Part shown: piece after piece, positions 1-8,500 of the stretch
Numbering within the stretch: the first letter of the stretch is position 1
Layout: each line of letters begins with the position of its first letter
IMG/VR virus record: IMGVR_UViG_3300027847_000713
Location: 1-21,002 of that record
DNA from: a virus
DNA length: 21,002 nucleotides
Direction: 5' to 3' (one strand)
Notes under the pieces: generated by a model
The model's input: the letters and a program-made list of their open reading frames with translations, nothing else
What the model was told of the DNA's origin: nothing
The model's database searches: none
Made by a program: the position numbers and the translations under genes

Positions 1-1247
1 ACAATACAGAAGCTAAGATTAGTAATACTGCATTAATATCTAATGGACCAAATTTAGAAACATATGAAATACTAAATGGCTTTGCACCTGATGAAACTAA
101 AATTACTATTAGTGGTAACGGAGAAGGTTATAAAACTTCTATAGTTGCTAACAAAAGAACATTTGTTGCTAATGTAAAAACATTAAATAATGATGGAGAG
201 TTAGTTCAAATGAGAGATAGGATTATGTATAGTCCTGTAAATAAGTTTGATACATTTCCAAGAAGTTATTTTGTAGATGTAGTTCAAGGTGATTCAGAAG
301 AATATGTTAAGTTAGAAGAATTTTCTGATAGATTGTTAGCGTTTAAACAAAAAAGATTATACATATTAAATATATCTGGTGCATCATCTTCTTGGTTCTT
401 AGAAGATATAAAAGATTTTTGTGGAATATCACACCCAAGTGCATCTGTTAAAACAGAATTTGGAGTTGTGTGGGCTAATGAATATGGAGTATTTTTATAT
501 GATGGTCGTAATGTAACTAATTTAATTAGAAATAAAATAAAAGAATCTGAATGGGAATCATTTTTTAGTAAAGCTACATCATTAGGTTATAATCCTAAAA
601 AATATTATGTAGTTATTTTAAATGATTCATTTGCAAATACTAATAGTGGTACAGTTTATATATATGATTTTAGAACACAATCATTTGTTAAAGGGACAGA
701 TGCATTTGATAATAGTGTAAACAGGTCTAACATGGTTACTGATTGGAATGGTAATATGTTAGTTGCATATTCTAATAAACTTAGAACTGAACCTTCAATA
801 GATAAAGTTCCTTCTACATGGGAAAGTTTAGAAACTAGAGTATGGGAATCTTCTAGTGATAATATAGTGGTAAAGGAATGGTCTGATAATCCAAGAGCTG
901 TAGGTAATGGTAAATTTATTATAGCTACAAAAGATTTTGATCTTGGTGTTCCTGCAAAAGCAAAAAAATTATATGCAGTTACTATTACTTATAAAAGTGA
1001 TACTGTACAAACAAATCCAATATTTTATGCAATAGATGGTTCAGATACATTTGTTGCAATGAGTGGTGATATGGAAATATCTTCTACTTGGAAAAAACTT
1101 AGAGCAATAGTATCTTCTCCTATAGAGTTTCAAAGTATTAAAATTAAGATAGAAAATACTACAACCACTAGTACTACTACAGGAATAGAAATTAATGACA
1201 TATCAATAGAGTATAGAGCTTTATTTAAGAGAGTAACAAGTGGATAG
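1..1247 (+). CDS. Tail nozzle/stabilisation-type beta-rich structural protein (5' end missing)
   Basis: The frame is open from the left edge (first full codon at 3) to TAG at 1245-1247, so this is the C-terminal ~414 residues of a longer gene; the ATG at 210 is internal. The protein is beta-strand rich, with aromatic/Gly blade-like segments such as FGVVWANEYGVFLYDG and a C-terminal beta domain ending in INDISIEYRALFKR. This pattern is known from tail-tube/nozzle or packaged-DNA stabilisation proteins of podoviruses (T7 gp12, P22 gp10 type), which close the portal channel and tail. A Thr-rich stretch (NTTTTSTTTG, about 1156-1185) probably is a surface loop. It heads the late gene run and overlaps the next gene by 8 nt. 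Family assignment rests on sequence style and position, so the exact tail role is inferred. Confidence 0.6.
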   Translation, partial: NTEAKISNTALISNGPNLETYEILNGFAPDETKITISGNGEGYKTSIVANKRTFVANVKTLNNDGELVQMRDRIMYSPVNKFDTFPRSYFVDVVQGDSEEYVKLEEFSDRLLAFKQKRLYILNISGASSSWFLEDIKDFCGISHPSASVKTEFGVVWANEYGVFLYDGRNVTNLIRNKIKESEWESFFSKATSLGYNPKKYYVVILNDSFANTNSGTVYIYDFRTQSFVKGTDAFDNSVNRSNMVTDWNGNMLVAYSNKLRTEPSIDKVPSTWESLETRVWESSSDNIVVKEWSDNPRAVGNGKFIIATKDFDLGVPAKAKKLYAVTITYKSDTVQTNPIFYAIDGSDTFVAMSGDMEISSTWKKLRAIVSSPIEFQSIKIKIENTTTTSTTTGIEINDISIEYRALFKRVTSG

Positions 1248-1461
1248 ATTAGAAAGAAGATTAAGAAATTTAGGTCAACGTAAAGTTGCGTTTTTAAATA
1301 CGCCACCTTCACCTGACCAATTGAATGATGAGGAACAAGTATATGTTTTATCCCCTAATCAAAATTTACGATTATATATAAAAAAGGGAACAAAGCTATA
1401 CTATAATGAATTTATATCTATAGATGAAGCTAAAACTAATAATTGGGAGGATTTAACATAA
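1240..1461 (+). CDS. Small unknown protein, 73 aa, in tail gene cluster
   Basis: It starts at GTG 1240, inside the end of the preceding tail gene (8-nt overlap), and stops at TAA 1459-1461, which overlaps the next ATG by one base. This suggests translational coupling on both sides. The N-terminus is very basic (MDRLERRLRNLGQRK), followed by a short beta-like region with QVYVLSPNQNLRLYIKKG, then an acidic end. I see no signal peptide or membrane segment. I do not recognise the family. Its position between the tail nozzle gene and the internal virion proteins suggests a small virion or assembly protein, but that is inference only. Confidence 0.6.
   Translation: MDRLERRLRNLGQRKVAFLNTPPSPDQLNDEEQVYVLSPNQNLRLYIKKGTKLYYNEFISIDEAKTNNWEDLT
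1445..1450 (+). promoter_or_regulatory. Shine-Dalgarno that sets the start of the 290-aa gene
   Basis: GGGAGG lies 10 nt before ATG 1461. It overlaps the in-frame TTG at 1443, so the ATG is the start rather than the longer open frame. Confidence 0.75.
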
Positions 1462-2333
1462 TGGCAACAGCAGCTAACCTAAAATTTAGAGTAGACTTAG
1501 ATGAAACAGTAAGTAAATATACTGCTACTCAACTTAAGACTCAAAAAAATTTACAAAAAGTTAATAAAAGAAAAGGTTATGGTAGAGCAGGAGCAGCAGC
1601 AGCAACGTTCTTATTAAATGCAGCAAGTGGTGGAACTTATACACCTATTCAGTTAGCCTTAGGAATGGGTGTTACCTCTGGTCTTTTTCAATTTTTAGGA
1701 GCTAAAAGTGTAAAGCAAGACCCAATGGTAGAAAGTAAATTATTAAATAAACAATTTAAAGAAGCCTATCAAGAAGGTGAAGATGCAAGAGAAACATTAA
1801 TAGGAGCTATTCCACAATCTGCATCAAGTGATGCATTTAGTACATATGTATTATCTGGTACTAAATTTTTTGAAGATGTTACAAAACAAACAAGTAATTT
1901 TTTAGATAGAGCTAATCAAGTAGCTCCAACACCAAGTCAATTGTTTCCTAATCCTATGGAAAGTTATTATAAAACAAGAGGAACTCAACCAATATCAATG
2001 ACTGGTGGTTTAGAACCAGGTCAATTGTTTCCTAAATCTTATGTTGATTACGCCCCTAAAGGTCGTAATATGCCACCTGTTAATAATAATTTTAATTTAG
2101 GTGGTATTCAAAATACAAGCGGAAGTGTATTAGCAAACCCCTATGCACTCTCTGAAAATATGGATTTTACGGGAGATATGGTTAGGGATTATTATGATCC
2201 ATCTAAATTTACACAATTTGGAAGAAGACCTAGTAATGCTTTAAATCAAGCTATGAATCCATCATTGTCTAATTCTTTTTATACACAAACAATACCTATG
2301 CCTGATTTATCAACTTATGCACAACTAAGATAG
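1461..2333 (+). CDS. Putative internal virion/ejection protein, 290 aa
   Basis: ATG 1461 is chosen over the in-frame TTG at 1443 because GGGAGG (1445-1450) precedes it and the start overlaps the previous stop (TAATG). The N-terminal 30 residues are polar. They are followed by an Ala/Gly-rich hydrophobic stretch (about residues 40-80, with GRAGAAAATFLLNAASGG and GMGVTSGLFQFLGAK) that could form a helical hairpin inserting into membrane. The rest is Asn/Pro/Tyr-rich and probably poorly ordered, with a repeated SQLFPNP / GQLFPKS element. Gene order after the tail nozzle gene and the hydrophobic hairpin recall T7 gp14-like ejection proteins, which form a channel in the cell envelope. I see no catalytic motif. 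Function is inferred from context. Confidence 0.6.
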   Translation: MATAANLKFRVDLDETVSKYTATQLKTQKNLQKVNKRKGYGRAGAAAATFLLNAASGGTYTPIQLALGMGVTSGLFQFLGAKSVKQDPMVESKLLNKQFKEAYQEGEDARETLIGAIPQSASSDAFSTYVLSGTKFFEDVTKQTSNFLDRANQVAPTPSQLFPNPMESYYKTRGTQPISMTGGLEPGQLFPKSYVDYAPKGRNMPPVNNNFNLGGIQNTSGSVLANPYALSENMDFTGDMVRDYYDPSKFTQFGRRPSNALNQAMNPSLSNSFYTQTIPMPDLSTYAQLR

Positions 2334-2342
2334 GAATATATT

Positions 2343-3344
2343 ATGCCTACAAATCAAACTCCTTTATTAACAGCTCAAACAAATGAAAGCTATATGACAG
2401 ACTTATCTGCAGATGCAAATGCAGGTGGATATAAGACTGCTTTTGACACAACTGCACCTAGCTTTGAGTATGCAGATATTTTAGATGGTTATGATACTCG
2501 TGGATTAATGAATGAATTTGGAGAATATTTTGATCCCTATGATTTATCAAAAGAAGCATTTGCACAAAGAAATTTAGGGTTACAAGAAGATGATGTTAAT
2601 GCTAGAGTACAGCAACAACAACGTAATTTTGGTATGCAACAAGATCAAGGAAGATCGAATTTAACTAACCTATATGAAACACAGCAGGAAGGTCAAGGTG
2701 GTGGATTTGCTGGTAGTGGCAGAAGAGATAGGCAAGTACAAAGAGCTATTGATGCACAATCAGGTAATTTTGAAAATCAATTGTTTAATTTAAGAGGTAT
2801 GGAGCAAACTGCACAAAGAGATTTAGATAGAGCTGGATTAGGTTTTGAACAAGATGTATTTAGTATGAGAGACAAATTTGGTAGTGATACAAGAGATACT
2901 TTATTAGATTTATTAAAAACAGGTGCAGATTTAAAACCTTTTGAAGAAGGAACTGCAGAATATAAGGCAAGAGTGGGTAATCAAACCAACCTAGGTAGTA
3001 TCATCCCTGAAGATTTTGATGCAGATGCAGCATTTGATACTACAATGAATAACATGGATGATGCATTTGGAGAAGGAAATCTAGGATTACCTCCTTGGCA
3101 AAGTGCTGATGCTACAGTAGCACCAGCAGTACCTTGGAATTTAGGTGGTGGAGCTGAAGGTGATTATGATGCTCTAAATCCTAATCAGACTCCTTTAAGT
3201 ACAGCTGAAGGTGATTATGATGCTCTAAATCCTATACAACCTCGTTTAAGTGCAAATGCACAAGAATACTTAAAAAATAGAGGCATGGGATGGGAAAACA
3301 CTGCATCTGGTCAAAATTTTAGAAAAAACTACCCTGGAGGATAA
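2343..3344 (+). CDS. Putative internal virion protein, Gln-rich, 333 aa
   Basis: The ATG at 2343 follows AGGAA (2332-2336), which overlaps the previous stop. Residues about 75-195 are rich in Gln, Arg, Asp and Glu with helix-like periodicity (for example VQQQQRNFGMQQDQGRSNL), suggesting a long coiled helix, and include a Gly-rich break GQGGGFAGSGRRDR. The C-terminus is acidic and low in complexity and contains a 17-residue tandem duplication starting AEGDYDALNP. The features fit a soluble internal or ejection protein of the gp15 type, but there is no family signature I can name. It lies 3 nt upstream of the next gene in the same late operon. Confidence 0.6.
   Translation: MPTNQTPLLTAQTNESYMTDLSADANAGGYKTAFDTTAPSFEYADILDGYDTRGLMNEFGEYFDPYDLSKEAFAQRNLGLQEDDVNARVQQQQRNFGMQQDQGRSNLTNLYETQQEGQGGGFAGSGRRDRQVQRAIDAQSGNFENQLFNLRGMEQTAQRDLDRAGLGFEQDVFSMRDKFGSDTRDTLLDLLKTGADLKPFEEGTAEYKARVGNQTNLGSIIPEDFDADAAFDTTMNNMDDAFGEGNLGLPPWQSADATVAPAVPWNLGGGAEGDYDALNPNQTPLSTAEGDYDALNPIQPRLSANAQEYLKNRGMGWENTASGQNFRKNYPGG
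3153..3254 (+). repeat. In-frame 51-nt tandem duplication (two copies)
   Basis: Copy 1 spans 3153-3203 and copy 2 spans 3204-3254. The first 30 nt of each copy are identical (encoding AEGDYDALNP) and the last 21 nt have diverged. The period is a multiple of three, so the host gene stays in frame with two 17-residue protein repeats. Confidence 0.9.
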
Positions 3345-3347
3345 GAA

Positions 3348-4559
3348 ATGGCTATACAAATAACACAAGACCCAATTAATAATTTTTTTGATAATTTACC
3401 TAGGTATGCTTTAGATTTAAAACAGCAAGATGATACTGCTAGGTTTAGAGATAAACAATTAGGTGAAAATATTAGACAGTTTAATGAAGCACAATTACAA
3501 CAACAGGGTCAGTTTTCTGATACTCTAGAACAAAGACAAGATGAGTTTGGAAAAACTATGATACAAAGAAAAGATGAGTTTGGACAAACTATGAAACTAG
3601 ACCGAGATAAGTTTGGACTAGACAAAGATGAGTTTGGTTTTACTAAACTAGAATCTACAAGAGATTATAACGCACGAGAAGTTGTTAGAAAATTCGATGA
3701 GGATCTTCGTACAAAAACAGAGAAAAGACAGCAATCCCTATTTGATTATAATTTTCAACTTATAAATGAAGAAGAGGCTTTAAAGACTGTCAAAGATGAA
3801 ATATACACTAATGTAAATAATCTTAAAAAAGAGATTATAAATCTTCAACAGCCTCATATTCAATTAAAAGATGATTATCCATCTATTATGATTGCTTTAG
3901 AAAGAATGAGAGATGACCGAGAAGCAGGTACGCCAATTAGAGCAGCAAATTGGTTAGCAGGTGCTAGACAAGAAGAAAGTGATTCAGAAAGAATTGATTA
4001 TCTTGTAGGTGAAAAAAGAAAAGCAGATGAATATATAAAAATAATGCAAAATCGTACTGGTCAATCTAGGGAAGAAATTTTAGAAGGTTTTAAATCAGGT
4101 GTTTGGAATAAAAATATTTTTGATATACCAGAAGAATCTTTTGAAGATATTATGAATACAGATATGGAGGAATTTAGAACAGACTATGGGAAGACATTAA
4201 AAGATTATCAAAGTGTTTCAGATATAAATTATCCTGATTTAGAAGCAGTTGATCAGCCTAATTTTAGAAATACAGAAGGTTCTTCTAAAACAATTAGTGG
4301 ATATTATGATATAATGAAGAAAACTATAAATGATAAAATTGATGAGACTTATATAGGTTTAGGTGGAAGTGGTACTAAATATGATATAGATGGTAGAGAA
4401 ATTATTGATATTACTGGAAATACTAGTCAAAAAAACACATCTAATAATGCAATTGGACCTGAAGAAGAACAAGCCTATAAATTCTATAATTCAATAAAGG
4501 ATCAAATGAATAGAAATACTGACCCTATAAATAATTTCATAATGAACTGGGGAAAATAA
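3348..4559 (+). CDS. Putative internal virion protein with hendecad coiled coil, 403 aa
   Basis: The ATG at 3348 is preceded by TGGAGG (3335-3340), which lies at the end of the upstream gene. The N-terminus carries DPINNFFDNLPRYALDL, typical of a short anchoring helix. It is followed by an extended charged helix in which an 11-residue unit recurs (residues 56-100: copies around EFGKTMIQRKD and EFGQTMKLDRD, then KFG and EFG). Eleven-residue periodicity is a known mark of straight or right-handed coiled coils. The remainder is mostly charged helices (for example residues 205-240), and the element DPINNF returns near the C-terminus. No enzyme motif is seen. Position and architecture suggest a core or ejection protein that works with the hydrophobic neighbours. 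Confidence 0.6.
   Translation: MAIQITQDPINNFFDNLPRYALDLKQQDDTARFRDKQLGENIRQFNEAQLQQQGQFSDTLEQRQDEFGKTMIQRKDEFGQTMKLDRDKFGLDKDEFGFTKLESTRDYNAREVVRKFDEDLRTKTEKRQQSLFDYNFQLINEEEALKTVKDEIYTNVNNLKKEIINLQQPHIQLKDDYPSIMIALERMRDDREAGTPIRAANWLAGARQEESDSERIDYLVGEKRKADEYIKIMQNRTGQSREEILEGFKSGVWNKNIFDIPEESFEDIMNTDMEEFRTDYGKTLKDYQSVSDINYPDLEAVDQPNFRNTEGSSKTISGYYDIMKKTINDKIDETYIGLGGSGTKYDIDGREIIDITGNTSQKNTSNNAIGPEEEQAYKFYNSIKDQMNRNTDPINNFIMNWGK
3513..3647 (+). repeat. Coding repeat of 11-residue (33-nt) units
   Basis: Successive units of about 33 nt encode QFSDTLEQRQD, EFGKTMIQRKD and EFGQTMKLDRD, then a degenerate KFGLDKD/EFGFTK. The DNA core GATGAGTTTGG recurs, showing recent unit duplication. Confidence 0.75.
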
Positions 4560-4588
4560 ACAACAATTAATTCCAGGAGGAAAATAAA

Positions 4589-5557
4589 ATGGCTTTTCAA
4601 GTAGATTCTAATACAAAAATAAGACAAGCTAGAGCTTTAGTATCTAGATATAATTCAGACCCTAATCAATTTACAGATGTACAAGCAGAAAAAATTGCAT
4701 TTATAGCATATAAATTAAGTATGCCATTTAGACCTGAAAGCAAAGTTTTACAAAAATTTGCTTTTGAATTAGCTGATAGTTTAACATTTGGAATATTAGA
4801 TGATTCAAAAAAACCTACATCAAGAGGTGAAACAGTATTTGGTGAAACAGCTTCTGATAAGTTATCTGGAACTGTAGGAAGTTTGTTAGGATTAGTTGCA
4901 CCAGGTGTTGCTGGTTATAAGCTTGGTGGGGCAGCAGGTGCTGCATTAGCGAAAAGTAAAACTAAAATACCTTTTCTTGGTGCAACTACACAAATGAGAG
5001 GTAGTACATTAGAACTATCTAAATTGGGTAGTGCAATACAAGGTGCTGCACAAGGTGCTGCAACAGGAGGATTAATGGATATTTTAGAAGACCCATTAGG
5101 AGCACCTAGTAGAGCTATAACAGGTGGTGTTTTAGGTGGTGCTTTAGGAGCATTTTGGGGTGCACCTCCAATTAAACCACGATATACTCCTATGAATAGA
5201 ACTTTAAGTTCAGGTCCACAGTTAAGTCAAACAGCAGGTGGAACAGGTAGGGGAGGTATACCTTCAGCATCAGAAGTTCGTGTTGTGGCTGGTAGTCGAG
5301 TAACAAATATGTCATCTCAAAAAGCAAATGATTTAGCTAACATGGGTATATTAAGAGAAGTTCCTAGAAGACCTGCTACAGTAGGTGATGCTTATAAAGG
5401 TAGAATATTTGAATATATTGACCCAAGAGCAGCAGGTGATCAAATTGATCTTGGTACAGGGGCATCATCATTATTACAATTAACTCAAAATGCAGGAAGA
5501 TCGAATACAGGAATAGCAGGTTTATTTCAAAGAAACTTTAACATACAAGGATTATAA
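4589..5557 (+). CDS. Glycine-zipper virion protein, paralogous to the N-terminus of the giant protein, 322 aa
   Basis: A strong AGGAGGA (4575-4581) lies 7 nt before ATG 4589. Residues 15-50 form a short charged helical module (RALVSRYNSDPNQFTD), followed by an amphipathic region (LADSLTFGILDD). Two Gly/Ala-rich hydrophobic stretches follow at about 94-120 and 146-191 (for example ITGGVLGGALGAFWGAP) that look like glycine-zipper membrane helices. The same order of elements occurs in residues 47-270 of the downstream 3034-aa protein, so the two are probably paralogues. The C-terminal third is Gly/Ser/Arg-rich with no recognisable domain. A role in forming the DNA or protein ejection channel is plausible. 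The paralogy is read by eye and has not been computed. Confidence 0.6.
   Translation: MAFQVDSNTKIRQARALVSRYNSDPNQFTDVQAEKIAFIAYKLSMPFRPESKVLQKFAFELADSLTFGILDDSKKPTSRGETVFGETASDKLSGTVGSLLGLVAPGVAGYKLGGAAGAALAKSKTKIPFLGATTQMRGSTLELSKLGSAIQGAAQGAATGGLMDILEDPLGAPSRAITGGVLGGALGAFWGAPPIKPRYTPMNRTLSSGPQLSQTAGGTGRGGIPSASEVRVVAGSRVTNMSSQKANDLANMGILREVPRRPATVGDAYKGRIFEYIDPRAAGDQIDLGTGASSLLQLTQNAGRSNTGIAGLFQRNFNIQGL
4631..5161 (+). other. Hydrophobic module shared with the giant protein (copy A)
   Basis: Residues 15-191 of the 322-aa protein. ALVSRYNSDPNQF corresponds to SLINEYRAQPNLF in the giant protein, and SLLGLVAPGVAG to HLAGFAPSIL. Both modules end in a Gly-zipper helix after a short acidic stretch with DPLGAPSRAI or GPDEYLNSFI. 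Confidence 0.5.
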
Positions 5558-5593
5558 ATTAATTAATCTATCTAGAATTAAGGTGCAAAAATA

Positions 5594-8500
5594 ATGGCTA
5601 ATGAACTTGAAAAGTTTAGAGAAGGTATTTCTCAAACTATTAATCCAGAGAGTGGAAGAACCTTATATGAAAGAACAAGATTATTTCCCTCTCAAACAGG
5701 ACCAAAGCCTTATAGCGAAGCAAATTACATACAAAGCCTTATAAACGAATACAGAGCACAACCAAATCTTTTTGATGATGACCAGCTTGATGTATTGCAA
5801 CAAAAGGCAAATAAACATAATATATCTTTTAAACCTGTAAGAAATACTACAACCCTATCTTCTGTAGTACAAAATTTTTCTTCAGGTTTTGTAAGAGGTT
5901 TATTTCCTATATTACCTCCTGATAATAAACCAAGAACTACATATGAAGCTATAGCACAAAGTTTAGGTCATCTAGCAGGTTTTGCACCAAGTATTTTAAG
6001 TATGCCTTTACGTGGTGCAACTACAGGATTAAGAGCTGTGGCAACTGCTGCAGGTATGGTTAAAACAGCAAAAAAATTATCAGACATAAAAGGAGCAGCA
6101 GGTACTGGCTTTATAGGAATGAAAACAGTTGCATTTTTAGATAAAGCATCTTTTCCTATGATGGCATCAAGATTTGCTAAAAGAGGATTAAATAAAAGTT
6201 TTAGTAAACTTGAAGGAGATGCCTTAGAATTCTTTAGACCTGGTACTGCAGCTAGAGCTATAACAGAAGAAGCTATTGGTTTAGGTGCAGCAAGTACAAT
6301 ATCTAATGTATGGGCTGGACCTGATGAATATTTAAATTCATTTATAGGAGGTGCAATAGCAGGTGGTGCTTTTGGTGGTATAGGTAATTATGTATCTATA
6401 GCAAACAGATTAAAGGTAGGCACACTAGCACAAAGAAAGGGTGCAGAAAGAGCATTAAGAGCTTCTTTAGGTGCATCGGTTACTGGTCTTCCATCTACAA
6501 TGAGAGATGATCCTGTAGAGATGCAGTTATATGAATATTTACTAGGTGGTTTTTTTGGTTACAATTCTAGACCTGCATATGAAGCTGTAGGTGGTGCACA
6601 CTTTGCTGGAATGAATTCTTTTAATAAAAGCTTATCGTTAAGACCAGAAAAAAGCGAAGGGTTTACAGATTTAGCTCCTAAAGCACAAGAATATGTTTTA
6701 CAAAAATCTACTGAACAAGCCAAAACATGGTTAAATAGACATGATTATTTGTATGAAGGTGTAGATGTAGAAAGTATAATAGGTAGAAGATTAAGCCAAG
6801 AACATTTTAATCCTACACAAAAACAAATAGATAAAGAATATAGAGATTTTGCTTATGAAGAATATAATAAAATTGTTGACAAAATGCCTGAGATGGAGCT
6901 TAAAACAAAATTGGATGATAATGCTCATCCTGATAATAGGACCGATTCGGTTGATGATTATAATCCTTTCTCAGTTAGCTTTGATGTTATTTCTAGGGGT
7001 ATGCTTAGAGATATTAAATCACATTCAGGCAAATATAACAATGACTTTACAGGCGTTAAAACAGAATTAAATGATTATCTATCAAGAAATATATTTGAGG
7101 TAGACCCTAATACAAACATAGTTGATCCCTCTACAAAAAGAAGTGCTCCTGATGTAGAAACTTTTGTTAACTCATTAAAAAATCATGAGAGTTATAGTAG
7201 GTTGTTTCAGCCTGAATATAAAAAACAAAATAAAGTTAATACAGATTATGAAACAGAATTACGTAGATTGTTTTTTCAAGCAGCACAATTACCTAATAAA
7301 ACACAAACTTTTGATGGTAAAAATGTAGAAACACAAATGCCAGAACGTATTGACTTTGAACAATTAGGTGTTAATCATTTTAACTCTCCTGTATTAGATA
7401 CTTTTGGTGCAGGTAGAGGATTTGAGTTTTTACATTATTTTAAAAAAGATGTACCAACTGGTAAATGGGTATACAAAAAAGGAAAGCATGGGCAAAAAGG
7501 AAAATTAGTAATTAATAAAAATACTCAATATAAAGATTTAGTTGATATTTTTACAAAAGTAAATAATGAATATGTAGATAAAAATCAAATTAATAATTTA
7601 TTTACATCTTTATCAAAACAAAATAAATATGTATATGCAGGTAGTAAAGATAAAGGGCATGTTATTACAGCAAGTTTTAATGATAGAAATGGTACAATAA
7701 AATTAGAATCAATCTTAAATAAAACAAATTTTAAAGATAAAGAAATAGAACAATACAGAAAAGATTATAAAGAATCTGTAATTGAATTTAAAGAATTGTA
7801 TACTGGTAAAGACCCTGAAATTTTACATGATAGAATATTTGTTTCAAACTTAAGACATGAATTAATAAATCATAATTATCCAACAGATTCACAAGGTAAC
7901 TTTTTTAGAAATGATATACGAAAAGTAGTTGGAACAAAAGAATATAAAAAAGATGGTAAAGATTCTTATTTTCAAAATGCTGTAGATTATAATAAAAGAA
8001 TGCAAGGTTTTATAGAAGCCTCTGGTGTTCCTATGAACAAAACTTCTTTCTTAAATTCTCTACCAGATGGTAAAATAAAATATTTAGTTGTAAAAGATAT
8101 AGATTTTGACCCATACCCAGAACCTTTAAAACCTGGTCAAAAAGAACCTGACCCTTCATCAGCAACTGATGGTGGTAGATTTTTTAGACAAAAAGTTTTT
8201 GCAGATATAATTAGAGCATTAGGATTTCCTAAATCTTTTGATAATATAAAACCTGTTAGTTTTGGATTACCAGATACAGGTAGCCATGGTTTATTTTTTC
8301 ATAAAACTAGTGGTAAACGTGCAACAGGTGCAATTGAAGATTTAATTAATAGAGCAGGTGTAGATTATATAGTATTTGAATCAGGTAGTAAAATACGTGG
8401 TACAGAAAATTTAACAAGAGTTGATTATGACCCTATAAACAATAAATATAATTTTAAAAAAACAGAATATGAAACAATGGAAAATGGGGTTCTTGTTAAA

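Noticed and set aside
1130-1312. Minus-strand frame with a hydrophobic Val/Ile run
   Set aside because: It is the antisense of the Thr-rich stretch and the adjoining tail gene; not credible.
1443-1460. TTG 1443 as the start of the 290-aa gene
   Set aside because: It would sit on top of the Shine-Dalgarno used by ATG 1461.
3513-3647. CRISPR-like array
   Set aside because: Units are coding, contiguous and in frame without spacers; they are protein repeats.
6849-7070. Plus-strand open frame in another phase within the giant gene, also one at 10875-11075
   Set aside because: Overlaps fully with the real frame; no Shine-Dalgarno; composition is unlike the neighbours.
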